A stretch of 64,000 nucleotides of DNA, taken from positions 2,542,001-2,606,000 of the forward strand of contig NZ_CP095397.1 in the NCBI RefSeq assembly GCF_023008545.1, read 5' to 3'. This document shows positions 45,136 to 54,197 of this stretch, one piece after another (the first letter of the stretch is position 1; every line of letters starts with the position of its first letter). Made by a program: the position numbers and the translations under genes. Origin of the DNA: Natribaculum luteum. GTDB taxonomy: Archaea; Halobacteriota; Halobacteria; Halobacteriales; Natrialbaceae. The notes beneath the pieces were generated by a model. It searched no databases. It had not been told where the DNA came from and was given only the letters and a program-made list of their open reading frames with translations.

Positions 45136-45233
45136 ATCGGTCATTGCGGGCTTGCCGTTGCTAAACGTTCCGAAAGGCGCGCCAGCCGAACGTGCGGGCG
45201 GTCTCGTCACGCGGCCGTCGTTTCTTGGCAAGC

Positions 45234-45240
45234 GTTATAC
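45234..45240 (+). promoter_or_regulatory. TATA-like box of the DHH nuclease gene
   Basis: GTTATAC is 30 bases before ATG 45267, consistent with a leaderless transcript and with that start. Confidence 0.45.
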
Positions 45241-45266
45241 GCGACCGTCTCAAATTACGCCCAACG

Positions 45267-47168
45267 ATGACACGTGATTCTGCCGGCGAGGCCGGCGAAG
45301 ACGGACATTCCGTCGTCTACGATCTCGCTCCCGACTGTACCGCAGAGGACGTCGAAGAGGGAACCGCCTACCTCGCAGAGATAAACGGTATCGTCGAGTA
45401 CGGCGTCTTTGTCGACCTCTCTGACTCGATCTCCGGACTCGTCCACGAGTCCGTCCTCGAGGGAACCTACCGCGTCGGCGACGAACTCGTCGTCGAACTC
45501 GAGAACGTCCGTGAGAACGGCGACCTGGCGTTCGAACCCGTCGACGTCGAGGAGTACGACGTCGAATCGGTCTCCCACGATTACGCGCTGACCGGGACCG
45601 GCCGCCTCGAGGCGAACGTCGGCGAACAGATCCACCTCGAGGGCGAGGTCGTCCAGGTCAAACAGACCGGCGGCCCGACGCTCTTTCACGTCGCCGACGA
45701 GGACGGCGTCGTCCCCTGTGCCGCCTTCGAGGAGGCCGGCGTCCGCGCGTACCCCTCGATCGAAGTCGGCGACCTCGTGCGCGTCACCGGCACGCCCGAA
45801 CGACACGAGGGAACCGTCCAGATCGAAGTCGACGGCCTCTCGACGCTCGACGGCGACGTCGAACGCGAGGCACGGGAACGCCTCGAGGAGGCGCTCGAGG
45901 CCCGCGCACAGCCACACGAGGTCGAACCCCTGATCGACTGGCCGGCCTTCGAGAAACTCCGTCCCGACCTGGAGGAGGTCGCCCGCCTGCTCCGGCGGAC
46001 CGTCCTCGAGGGACGCCCGATCCGGGTGCGCCACCACGCCGACGGCGACGGGATGTGTGCCGCCGTCCCGGTCCAGATCGCACTCGAGCAGTTCATCGCC
46101 GACGTCCACGAGGACGACGACGCCCCGCGTCACCTCGTCAAGCGCCTGCCGGCGAAAGCGCCGTTCTACGAGATGGAAGACGCGACTCGCGACCTCAACT
46201 TCGCACTCGAGGACCGGGCCAAACACGGCCAGCAGCTCCCACTGTTGCTGATGCTCGACAACGGCTCGACCGTCGAAGACGTCCCGGCCTACGAGACGCT
46301 CACCCACTACGACATCCCGATCGTCGCCATCGACCACCACCACCCCGACCCCGAGGCCGTCGAAGACCTGCTCGACGCCCACGTCAATCCCTACCTCCAC
46401 GACGAGGACTACCGGATCACGACCGGGATGCTCTGTGTCGAACTCGCCCGGATGATCTACCCCGAGCTCACCGACGAACTCCGGCACATCCCCGCCGTCG
46501 CCGGCCTCGCCGACCGTTCGAAGGCCGACGCCATGGACCAGTACCTCGAGCTGGCAGCCGAAGAAGGGTACGACGAGACGCGCCTCAAAGACGTCAGCGA
46601 GGCACTCGACTATGCGGCCTTCTGGCTGCGGTACAACTCGGGCGACCAGCTCATCAGCGACCTCCTCGAGGTCGACGCGGACGACGAGCAGCGCCACCGC
46701 GACCTCGTCTCGTTTTTCGCCGACCGCGCCCGCGAGGAAGTCGACGAGCAACTCGACGCCGCGATGGCCCACGTCGAACACGAGGTGCTCGACAACGACG
46801 TCCACCTCTACCGGATCGACGTCGAGAACTACGCCCACCGCTTTACCTACCCCGCACCCGGGAAGACGACCGGCGAGATCCACGACCGCAAGATCGAGGA
46901 GACCGGCGACCCGGTCATCACGGTCGGCTACGGTCCCGACTTCGCCGTCCTCCGCAGTGACGGCGTCCGACTCGACATCCCGAACATGGTCTCGGAACTC
47001 GAGGCGGAAGTCCCCGGCGCGGGCGTCTCCGGCGGTGGTCACCTCGTCGTCGGCTCGATCAAGTTCGTCAAGGGCAAACGAGAGGAGGTCATCGACGCAC
47101 TCGTCGAGAAGATGGCGGCCGCCGACATCGACGAAGCGCTCTCGAGCGCCGTCCCGATCGACGACTAA
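45267..47168 (+). CDS. RecJ/GAN-like DHH nuclease with S1 and OB domains
   Basis: Protein of 633 residues. N-terminal S1-like fold (YLAEINGIVEYGVFVDLSDSISGLVHES near 30-60), OB-fold (HLEGEVVQVKQTGGPTLFHV), then the DHH core with motifs HHADGDG, MLDNGS, AIDHHHP and GLADRSKAD all present, and a C-terminal DHHA1-like part GAGVSGGGHLVVGSIKF. It should be an active single-strand exonuclease acting on DNA or RNA. Compare with the inactive homologue at 54457. Confidence 0.9.
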   Translation: MTRDSAGEAGEDGHSVVYDLAPDCTAEDVEEGTAYLAEINGIVEYGVFVDLSDSISGLVHESVLEGTYRVGDELVVELENVRENGDLAFEPVDVEEYDVESVSHDYALTGTGRLEANVGEQIHLEGEVVQVKQTGGPTLFHVADEDGVVPCAAFEEAGVRAYPSIEVGDLVRVTGTPERHEGTVQIEVDGLSTLDGDVEREARERLEEALEARAQPHEVEPLIDWPAFEKLRPDLEEVARLLRRTVLEGRPIRVRHHADGDGMCAAVPVQIALEQFIADVHEDDDAPRHLVKRLPAKAPFYEMEDATRDLNFALEDRAKHGQQLPLLLMLDNGSTVEDVPAYETLTHYDIPIVAIDHHHPDPEAVEDLLDAHVNPYLHDEDYRITTGMLCVELARMIYPELTDELRHIPAVAGLADRSKADAMDQYLELAAEEGYDETRLKDVSEALDYAAFWLRYNSGDQLISDLLEVDADDEQRHRDLVSFFADRAREEVDEQLDAAMAHVEHEVLDNDVHLYRIDVENYAHRFTYPAPGKTTGEIHDRKIEETGDPVITVGYGPDFAVLRSDGVRLDIPNMVSELEAEVPGAGVSGGGHLVVGSIKFVKGKREEVIDALVEKMAAADIDEALSSAVPIDD

Positions 47169-47180
47169 CGATAGCGAGCG

Positions 47181-48605
47181 TCAGTCGCCCGCGGATTCGG
47201 TGACTTCCGTCGTTTCGGTGGCCTCCACGTCGGCGTCGGTCTCGACGTCGTACCCGTGGGTGTGGAACGAGCCGAGACAGTTGAACAGGCCTCGTTCGTA
47301 GATGTCCGGCTCCTTGCTGATCCCGATGTGCGAGCCGATCTTCGCGTCCGCCCAGTAGGCGTTGTGCGGGCCGTCGAAGAGCCGTCTTAAGAGTCGCGGG
47401 TCGACCTCCATCTTGAGATACCCATCGTAGTCGTCGACGTCGACGTCCGTCACGTACCGGTACCCCTCGCCGTTTGCCGAGAGTTCGAGACAGACGTCGT
47501 CTAGCAATGGGATGAGGACCGTCGTATCGGTGTTGTAACCGATTCGTTCGCGTTTCTCCTCGAAGTTTTCGTAGGCGTAGGGGACGTACGCCTTGAGTTC
47601 CGATAGCGTCGGCATCGGATCGGTCTCGTAGTCGAAGGTTCGGGGCGCGAGTTCCTCCTCGATGTACCGGCGTTTCTCCTCCTGATCGATCGGTTCGAAC
47701 GGCGCAGACCGCTCGCCGGTCTCGAGGTCGATGTACTCACCGGAGTTCAAAAAGACGCACTCGTGTTCGTCCGGATCGACGTTTTGCCGGAAGAACTCGT
47801 AGGCCCGTTCTCTCGGCGGGTTCGCCGTGTACTGATTCAGGTGCGCGAGGTTCCCCGCCAGCACGTACTCGCCGGCAAACGGCATGTAGTAATCAGGTTC
47901 GAAGATGTCGATGAACTCGAGGGCCAGTTCGTGTTTCTCGCGGATCACGCGGTCGCGCTCGCGGAGTTTCGTCTCGTGGTCGTAATTCGTCACCGCCTGC
48001 GGGTAGAACTGGGCTGCGCTGTACTGGTGACAGAGCAAGTCGATGTGCCCGTACTCGTGTTTTATTCGTTGGAACACAGACTCGGCGATCGGGTACGGGC
48101 AGTCGTTGGTATCCACGACCGTGTACTCCCCGTTGTCGACGACCGCCATCGAGTCGACCTGCGTCGACCCGGTCTTCTCGGCTTCGGTATCGTACCACGT
48201 ACAGCCGAAGAAGTTACCACATAGCTCCGGGTCACAGCCATCTGCTGCGAGGACGTTAATGTGCGTGTCCCCGTTCAACTGCGTCCGTTCCCCGTGTGGC
48301 AGCTCGATGACTTCGAATCCCAGCTCTTCGATCGCCTCCCGCAAGTAATCCCATCGGTAATCGTGAATTAACACCGGAATGTCAGTGTCCAGACGCTCGA
48401 GCGTCGCGGGGTCGAAGTGATCGGGATGAATGTGCGAGATGTAGATGTAGTCGGCGTCGTTGAAGTCCTCGGGTTCGAAATCCGGTTCGGGGTAGTGCGC
48501 CCACGATCCGTAGTACGCGCCGTCGACCAGCCAGGGATCACAGAGGATCTTCGTATCCTCGTCTTCGATCACGATTGCCGCTGACTCGAGGTACGTTACT
48601 CGCAT
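47181..48605 (-). CDS. Metallo-beta-lactamase-fold protein, CMP-Neu5Ac hydroxylase-like
   Basis: Protein of 474 residues. VTYLESAAIVIEDEDTKILCDPW, then IYISHIHPDHFDPATLE near 58-73 with the zinc ligand His and Asp set, and HDYRWDYLREAIEELGF. The long C-terminal half (LHL... RRLFDGPHNAYWADAKIGSH near 410-430) resembles the family around UlaG and CMP-N-acetylneuraminate hydroxylase. No Rieske domain or sugar genes are next to it. The chemical reaction is unknown. Confidence 0.85.
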   Translation of the reverse strand: MRVTYLESAAIVIEDEDTKILCDPWLVDGAYYGSWAHYPEPDFEPEDFNDADYIYISHIHPDHFDPATLERLDTDIPVLIHDYRWDYLREAIEELGFEVIELPHGERTQLNGDTHINVLAADGCDPELCGNFFGCTWYDTEAEKTGSTQVDSMAVVDNGEYTVVDTNDCPYPIAESVFQRIKHEYGHIDLLCHQYSAAQFYPQAVTNYDHETKLRERDRVIREKHELALEFIDIFEPDYYMPFAGEYVLAGNLAHLNQYTANPPRERAYEFFRQNVDPDEHECVFLNSGEYIDLETGERSAPFEPIDQEEKRRYIEEELAPRTFDYETDPMPTLSELKAYVPYAYENFEEKRERIGYNTDTTVLIPLLDDVCLELSANGEGYRYVTDVDVDDYDGYLKMEVDPRLLRRLFDGPHNAYWADAKIGSHIGISKEPDIYERGLFNCLGSFHTHGYDVETDADVEATETTEVTESAGD

Positions 48606-48876
48606 ACCGTCTCTCCTCGCCGGTGTCGACCTTTATTATGAGTAACCTATCGGGTACAGTATACGTCTCTTGAGAAGGGCGTGAGATCCGAATAGTTGGT
48701 GCATCGTTCACCTACGTGTTCCGTTCCGGGAGCGCAATTCTCGTGCGTTTTCGGCCGATAACGGTGTCTGAGCGCGGACCGACGAGAGATAGTGCTCCAA
48801 TTACAGAGTTAAGGGATGCCAACCGGATGGATACCGAGTCGCTTCCATCGCACGGGCAGTATCGACTCGAGTGCCG
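48606..48876. other. Intergenic region with promoter and no gene seen
   Basis: About 270 bases upstream of the metallo-beta-lactamase gene, before the convergent end of the phospholipase D-like gene. It is moderately A+T-rich (GGTGCATCG..., ATTACAGAGTTAAGG). No RNA hairpin or coding frame is convincing. Confidence 0.4.
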
Positions 48877-50709
48877 CTAGCGAAACGTATCATCCGACCC
48901 CCCTCGAGCGTCGAACTCGACGTATCGCCGGCCCGCGAGACCTGCGGCTGCGAGTGCGATCGCGAGCACTCCGACGAGAGCGACCGGGAGCGGCCACGAC
49001 CCGCCGTCCCAGTCGGCGTCGAAGACGTTGGCGTAAAACGTCCCGACCTCGGACCCGTGGAGGACGAGCAGGACCTCGCGGTTGTCGCGAAACGAGTTGT
49101 CGTTCCAGTTCGCACTCCCGACGATCACCGTCTCGCCGTCGACGACGACTCCCTTGGCGTGGAGTTTCTCGAACCGACCCCGGGGCTCGACGAGTCGCAC
49201 CTCGAGTGGCAGGTCCTCGGCGTCGGCGGTCCGCTCGAGCCAGGCCGCGAGTTCACGGTTCTCGTCCTCGACGTACCACGTGGCGTCGAGCAAGATGCGG
49301 ACGTCGACGCCGCGGCGTGCCGCCTCGAGACTCGCCTCGAGCAACGGGAACGTGCGGTCGCCGATCCGGACCTGTTCGATGCGAATCGACTCCTCGGCAC
49401 CGGCCAGCAACTCGAGCGTGCGCGCTTCGGCGTTGTCGGGCGCGAGAAGCACTTCGACCGAGTCGACTGCGACGGTCTCGGACGTCGTTCGCGTGGCGAA
49501 CTCGCCCGTCGAGGGCTCGTCGTCGACGAACCGCGCCGTCTCGCGGTAGTCTACCCACGGCGTCGTATCCCGGCCGTCGGCGTCCGCACTGAAGACCGTC
49601 GCCAGGGTCGTCGCCACGTCCGGGTCGTCGACGCGGACGCCCCAGCCGCGACTCGAGGCACCGCCGACGCCCGACGGCTTCCAGTTCTCGGTGAGTACGA
49701 GCGCCTGGTCGTCGGCGACGGCGTACTTCGGGTGGTGGTAGGCGTACCGTGCGCTCTCACCGCCGAGGACGCGAACCGTCACGCCCGCCGCGGCGAGGTC
49801 GTCGAGGACGGGTCGCGTCCCTTCCGGCATTCCACCGACCGGGGCGGCCTCGACGAGAACCGCGACGTCGACGCCACGATCTGCGGCGGCGACGAGTTCG
49901 TCAGCGACGGCCGACGACGTGAACGTATACCCCGCCAGCAGGATCCGTTCGTCGGCAGTGGCGAGCGTCTCGAGTGGGACGTCTGGCGAGTCGGGCAGGA
50001 CGAACGCCGTCGCCTCGTCGGCGTCAGCGGTCGAAACGGGAAGGCAGGTCGTACCGTCCGGCCACCAGACGCCACCCGATCCGTCGGCTCGGTACCAGAC
50101 GTCGGCGGTCGGCGCGCGATCGTACGAGACGACATCGACGACACGACCCTCGCGGCGCAACTCGAGATCGTCGCCGTCCGCGGCCAGCCGGAGGTGTCCC
50201 TCGAGTTCGACGACGGGGTCGTCGGTCAGTCGGCGTGTCTCGGCGGGATCCAGACTGAACGCGACTCGGCCGGCGACGGAGTCGTTCGGGAATCCGGCGG
50301 TAGTGTGACCGTCCGTCACCGTCCAGTTTCCGAGATTCGTCTCGTCGGGGAACGCGACGACGAAGTACTCGCCGACGTTGCCGTCCGTCGTCGGATTGGG
50401 ATACAGTTCGACGACCCGCGGCTGGTCGCCGCGATCGATCGCCGCCGCCCGCTGGCGGGTCGACTCGGTCGGACCGTCGGGACAGCGATCGGCGACCGAC
50501 TGCGAGCGAGCGGCCACCGGTGGGGGCGACGACTCGAGCGACGTCGACCCTGGCTGCGGCGGTGCGTCCGTGGTCGGATCGTTCGTGAGCGGAGACTGTA
50601 GAGAGGAGAGTGCGCCGGGACCGACGGGGCCGTCGTCCGTCCCGGTGGCTATCGGCGGAACGGCGAGGAGCGAACAGACGAGGACGACGGCGACCAGCCC
50701 GGTACGCAT
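48877..50709 (-). CDS. Secreted phospholipase D-like protein with lamin-tail-like domain
   Basis: Protein of 610 residues. Signal peptide (MRTGLVAVVLVCSLLAVPPIA), a Pro/Ser-rich linker, a lamin-tail-like domain (VVELYPNPTTDGNVGEYFVV near 95-115), and two HxK motifs: HHPKYAVADDQALVLTENW (near 345) and LHAKGVVVDGETVIVGSANWNDNSF (near 540). The C-terminus has a membrane helix (LPVALVGVLAIALAAAGLAG) with a basic stop. It probably acts on phospholipids or nucleic acid at the cell surface. The second HxK site is canonical; the first is more divergent. Confidence 0.88.
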   Translation of the reverse strand: MRTGLVAVVLVCSLLAVPPIATGTDDGPVGPGALSSLQSPLTNDPTTDAPPQPGSTSLESSPPPVAARSQSVADRCPDGPTESTRQRAAAIDRGDQPRVVELYPNPTTDGNVGEYFVVAFPDETNLGNWTVTDGHTTAGFPNDSVAGRVAFSLDPAETRRLTDDPVVELEGHLRLAADGDDLELRREGRVVDVVSYDRAPTADVWYRADGSGGVWWPDGTTCLPVSTADADEATAFVLPDSPDVPLETLATADERILLAGYTFTSSAVADELVAAADRGVDVAVLVEAAPVGGMPEGTRPVLDDLAAAGVTVRVLGGESARYAYHHPKYAVADDQALVLTENWKPSGVGGASSRGWGVRVDDPDVATTLATVFSADADGRDTTPWVDYRETARFVDDEPSTGEFATRTTSETVAVDSVEVLLAPDNAEARTLELLAGAEESIRIEQVRIGDRTFPLLEASLEAARRGVDVRILLDATWYVEDENRELAAWLERTADAEDLPLEVRLVEPRGRFEKLHAKGVVVDGETVIVGSANWNDNSFRDNREVLLVLHGSEVGTFYANVFDADWDGGSWPLPVALVGVLAIALAAAGLAGRRYVEFDARGGSDDTFR

Positions 50710-50754
50710 CGGCGGGTCTGGCCGCGCTATCGTACTTAAATAGTGGGTCGGGCG

Positions 50755-51987
50755 TCAGACCGCCTTCTCGGCTTCGGCCTGGACGATGTACGAGCGATCG
50801 TCCGCGTACCCGGAAACGGCCTCGAGTGCGTCTTCGGTGCCGATCTGGTTGAGCGCCCACGCTGCGCTGGCGCGGACGGTGTCTTCCTCGTCGGAGTCGA
50901 GGACGTCCGCGAGCGGGTCGATCGCACGCGTGTCGCCGATCAGTCCGAGTGCGCGAGCGGCCGCACTGCGAACGTCGGCGTTGTCGGTGACGAGCTGGTC
51001 TGCGATCGGCTGGACGGCCTCCTCGGCACCCATCTCGCCGAGCGCCTTGAAGGTCGTCTTCTGGAGCAGCGGGTCGGACTCCGCGTCGACGTAGTCGAGC
51101 AGCGTCTCGAGGACGTCCTCGTCGGCGACGCCGATCTTTCCGAGGACGGTAATCGCGTCCCTGTCGCGCTTGCCGGCGCGCTCGAGCATCGGCTCGATCG
51201 CTTCCTCGGGGCCCATCCGGATCAGGGCCTCGATGCAGTGTTCCTGCATGAAGTCGGAGTCGAACGTCTCGAGTGCGAGCAGGACCATCTCGACGTTGCC
51301 GCGCTTCTCGTGGACTTTCAGCGCGTGCCACTCCGGCGGGTAGTCTTTGACGTGGTCGAGGACGTCGTAGTAGCCCTGGTACTCGAGCTGCTCGCGCACC
51401 GAGAGGTCGCTCCAGGACTGGGCGTCGTCGACGCCGGCGGCGAGGTCGTCAGTGGCCTCGAGCAACGCGGCGATGGTCTCGGCGTCGTCGTCGGGGTCGA
51501 GGGTCGCGTCTTCGACCGCCACGCCTGCGTTCTCGAGCGTCGCCGTCAGGCGGGAGGGAACGTCGTCCCTGTCGGCGAGGGACAGCGACGTGTCGAGTTC
51601 GGCCTCGAGGTCGGCGAGGAACGACTCGACGACCTCGACCAGTTCGCTCTCGCCCTGTTCGGTCCAGCGCGTCTCCGCGATGTCGGCTTTGGCGTCGTCG
51701 ATCTCCGCGACGACGTCGTCGGCGTAGGGTCCGCGTTCGTCTTCGACGGCGGACTCGAGGTCGTCGAGGTCGGACTCGAGTTCTGCGGCGGGATCCTCTG
51801 CGTCCTCCTCGTCCTCGTCGGGTTCGGGGAGGTCGGCGGCCTCGAGGTCGTCGCGGACGGCCTCGATCTCGGCGTCGATCTCGTCGAGGTCAGATTCGGT
51901 TTCGGCGGCCTCGAGGTCGTCCTGGATCGACTCGATGCGGTCGCGAAGCGAATCGACGGCGCTCTCCGACGCTTCCTCGTCGCTCAT
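50755..51987 (-). CDS. HEAT-repeat protein
   Basis: Protein of 410 residues. The N-terminal 150 residues are acidic and coiled-coil-like (DSLRDRIESIQDDLEAAETESDLDEI). The C-terminal half has about five HEAT repeats such as GPEEAIEPMLERAGKRDRDAITVLGKIG and AVQPIADQLVTDNADVRSAAARALGLIGDTRAI. HEAT arrays usually bind other proteins. Partner unknown; it is upstream of archaetidylserine synthase in the convergent sense and shares its strand with the phospholipase D-like gene. Confidence 0.9.
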   Translation of the reverse strand: MSDEEASESAVDSLRDRIESIQDDLEAAETESDLDEIDAEIEAVRDDLEAADLPEPDEDEEDAEDPAAELESDLDDLESAVEDERGPYADDVVAEIDDAKADIAETRWTEQGESELVEVVESFLADLEAELDTSLSLADRDDVPSRLTATLENAGVAVEDATLDPDDDAETIAALLEATDDLAAGVDDAQSWSDLSVREQLEYQGYYDVLDHVKDYPPEWHALKVHEKRGNVEMVLLALETFDSDFMQEHCIEALIRMGPEEAIEPMLERAGKRDRDAITVLGKIGVADEDVLETLLDYVDAESDPLLQKTTFKALGEMGAEEAVQPIADQLVTDNADVRSAAARALGLIGDTRAIDPLADVLDSDEEDTVRASAAWALNQIGTEDALEAVSGYADDRSYIVQAEAEKAV

Positions 51988-52062
51988 GGTTCCACCCGGC
52001 GAGCCGTCGCCGGCGTGGCACTCGTGACCGTGTTCATACGGGGAGGTGTGACCAGGACACTC

Positions 52063-52782
52063 CTAAGCGTTTCCATACACTCCGGACGGCGACGGCTCTC
52101 GAGCCCAGTACAGCCGCGGACTGAGGAACATGTACGCCAGTCCGAGCGTGAGCAGCGCGTACGGGAACGTCCGACCGGCGACGTTCGGAACGAGGATCGC
52201 GAGCGCGTGGACGACGCCCATGATGAGTGCGTCGCGGGCGAGCAAGTCGGGATAGCGAATCCGTGAGACCATCAGGTAGCAAAACGCCGCGGTGACGCCG
52301 AGGACGAGCCACGGGTCGGCGACGCCGGCGAGGATCGCAGCGCCGAGGATCGTCGCGGCGAGCGTCGTCTGGATCCCCTCCGTGTAGTCGTCGGCCGTGT
52401 CGTAGGCGGTGTACATCCCGAGGCGGGCGACGGCCATCGCGACGAACAGCGCACAGACGCCGCCGGTCAGCAGCAACTCGAGCGAGAGCATCTCGAGGTC
52501 GACGCCCAGTCCGTCGGTGACGACGACGAACGCGAGGACGGCGGGTGCGACGGCGAACGAGGAGACGTCCGCCAGCGAGTCGAGGTACGGACCGACGGGG
52601 GTACCGCCGTACCGCCGTGCGAGGATGCCGTCGAGTCCGTCGGCGATCGCTGCCAGCAAGACGAGTCGGGCGGCGAGTCGGACGTCGGCGAACGCGACGA
52701 CGACCGCGAGGAAGCCGACCGAGGCGTTGGCGATCGTCACCGCGTCGGCGACGCCGAGACGGCCGACGAACCGGGGCAGCAT
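52063..52782 (-). CDS. pssA: Archaetidylserine synthase (CDP-alcohol phosphatidyltransferase)
   Basis: Protein of 239 residues with six or more membrane helices. The CDP-alcohol motif DGLDGILARRYGGTPVGPYLDSLAD near 48-72 fits D-G-x2-A-R-x8-G-x3-D-x3-D. It joins CDP-archaeol and serine. In haloarchaea this enzyme is part of archaeosortase-dependent anchoring of PGF-CTERM proteins, such as the propeller at 38859. Confidence 0.9.
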   Translation of the reverse strand: MLPRFVGRLGVADAVTIANASVGFLAVVVAFADVRLAARLVLLAAIADGLDGILARRYGGTPVGPYLDSLADVSSFAVAPAVLAFVVVTDGLGVDLEMLSLELLLTGGVCALFVAMAVARLGMYTAYDTADDYTEGIQTTLAATILGAAILAGVADPWLVLGVTAAFCYLMVSRIRYPDLLARDALIMGVVHALAILVPNVAGRTFPYALLTLGLAYMFLSPRLYWAREPSPSGVYGNA

Positions 52783-52859
52783 ACTCGCGGATTCTGCGTG
52801 CAGCGACCTTACGTGTTTTCGTTTCGTGGCCGGGCGCGTTCGAGAATCGAACCGGGGTC

Positions 52860-52867
52860 GTTATACC
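52860..52867 (+). promoter_or_regulatory. TATA-like box of the halocyanin gene
   Basis: GTTATACC lies 26 bases before ATG 52890, consistent with leaderless transcription. Confidence 0.45.
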
Positions 52868-52889
52868 GCCTCTTTCCCAACGTTCGACC

Positions 52890-53327
52890 ATGCATCGGCG
52901 CGCCTACCTCGCCGCACTCGGAAGCAGCGGGCTCGTCGGACTCGCCGGCTGTACGGCGCTCGGAGATGTCGGGAGTAGTCTCTTCGGCGGGGAGGAGGAG
53001 GAGTACGATATCGGGATGACCCGCAACGCGTTCGTCCCCGAGACGTACGAGGCGACGGTCGGCGAGACCGTCGTCTGGAAGAACACGAGCTCTGCACTCC
53101 ACACCGTCACCGCCTACGACGACGGCATTCCCGAGGACGCCGAGTACTTTGCTTCCGGCGGCTACGACAGCGAGACTGAAGCCCGCGAGGCCTGGAGCGA
53201 GGGGCGAGGTGGGTTCGACACGCGCGAGACGTTCGAACACACGTTCGAGGTGCCGGGACGGTACGGCTACGTCTGTCTCCCCCACGAACGGACGGGGATG
53301 GCTGGCATGGTCGTCGTCACCGAGTGA
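52890..53327 (+). CDS. Halocyanin-type blue copper lipoprotein
   Basis: Protein of 145 residues. MHRRAYLAALGSS starts the Tat signal; lipobox LAGC. The copper site is in SALHTVTA (His near 68), YVCLPHERTGMAGM (Cys, His, Met). Halocyanins carry electrons to or from membrane complexes on the outside. It is divergent from pssA. Confidence 0.93.
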   Translation: MHRRAYLAALGSSGLVGLAGCTALGDVGSSLFGGEEEEYDIGMTRNAFVPETYEATVGETVVWKNTSSALHTVTAYDDGIPEDAEYFASGGYDSETEAREAWSEGRGGFDTRETFEHTFEVPGRYGYVCLPHERTGMAGMVVVTE

Positions 53328-53494
53328 TGACTCCCGCTCCCGCGACGGATCGAAACTCGTTTTCCGATCTCGGTCGTCCAGCAGCCCAGCAGCGCCGTCG
53401 CTCGAGCGTGCGCGAGGCGCACCGCTGTCCGTTGCGTTTCGAAAACGTGATCGAAAATCGCTCGCCAACCTCGTCGTAACGTCGGCTGTATCTG

Positions 53495-53555
53495 TTTACC
53501 GGTGCAACCGAACGACGTTCGTGGTTGCTCCGGGAGTGACGGCCAACCGACGGGA
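53495..53555. repeat. Possible degenerate palindromic element, copy F
   Basis: TTTACCGGTGCAACCGAACGACGTTCGTGGTTGCTCC-type text (read in parts: GTGCAACCGAACGACG and TTCGTGGTTGC) resembles the core of copies A-E. It ends against the stop of the S3Ae gene at 53556. Similarity is weak. Confidence 0.4.
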
Positions 53556-54197
53556 TCAGTCGTCGGTAGCGACGTCTTCTTCGTCGACGTCGACCGACGT
53601 CGCCTCTTCTTCCGCGACTTCCTCGGGGTGTGCCTCGAGGGTCGCCTTCTGGATCTCGACGCGGCGAAGCGGGTAGATCGTCTTGGCTTCGCCGTAGATC
53701 GCCGAGGAGAGTCGCCCCTCGACGATGCCGTCGATGAGTTCCTCGAAGGTGCGCTCTTCGGCGGCCGACTCGACCATCTCGACCATCGTCTCGCGGATGG
53801 CCTTCTCCTGGCTCGCGTCGGCTTTCTTCGTCGTGAACGCGACGGGCTGGACCTGCACGCGGTAGTCGTCCGTCGTGAGGACCGTCACGTACGCCTCGAT
53901 CTTCGAGGCTCCGCGTCGGACCAGCGAGCGCAGGTAGTCACGGGTGAGCGAGTGCTCTTTGAACTCCGTGTACGCGCTGTCGCTGCCGACGTCGGTGATC
54001 CTGAAGGTGAGTTTCGTGTTGTTCTCGCTGGCGTTGTTCGTCAGGTCGCCAAGCGTCGTCTCGATCGTGCGGTCGAGTACCTGTTCCGGTTCGTCTGCGG
54101 GGGTCTCGCCGAGCTCTTCCCGGTCGAACTGCTCCGGGGCGAGGACGGTGTACCACCGCTTTTCCTGTTTCGTGCGTAAGACTGATCGTTCGCTCAT
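53556..54197 (-). CDS. rps3ae: Ribosomal protein S3Ae (eS1)
   Basis: Protein of 213 residues. SVLRTKQEKRWYTVLAPEQFD near 5-25, KLTFRITDVGSDSAYTEFK, and the end SSAIYGEAKTIYPLRRVEIQKATL are typical of archaeal S3Ae in the small subunit. Its ATG overlaps the Pcc1 gene stop (54194). Last gene of the S15 - RecJ-like - Pcc1 - S3Ae operon. Confidence 0.95.
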   Translation of the reverse strand: MSERSVLRTKQEKRWYTVLAPEQFDREELGETPADEPEQVLDRTIETTLGDLTNNASENNTKLTFRITDVGSDSAYTEFKEHSLTRDYLRSLVRRGASKIEAYVTVLTTDDYRVQVQPVAFTTKKADASQEKAIRETMVEMVESAAEERTFEELIDGIVEGRLSSAIYGEAKTIYPLRRVEIQKATLEAHPEEVAEEEATSVDVDEEDVATDD

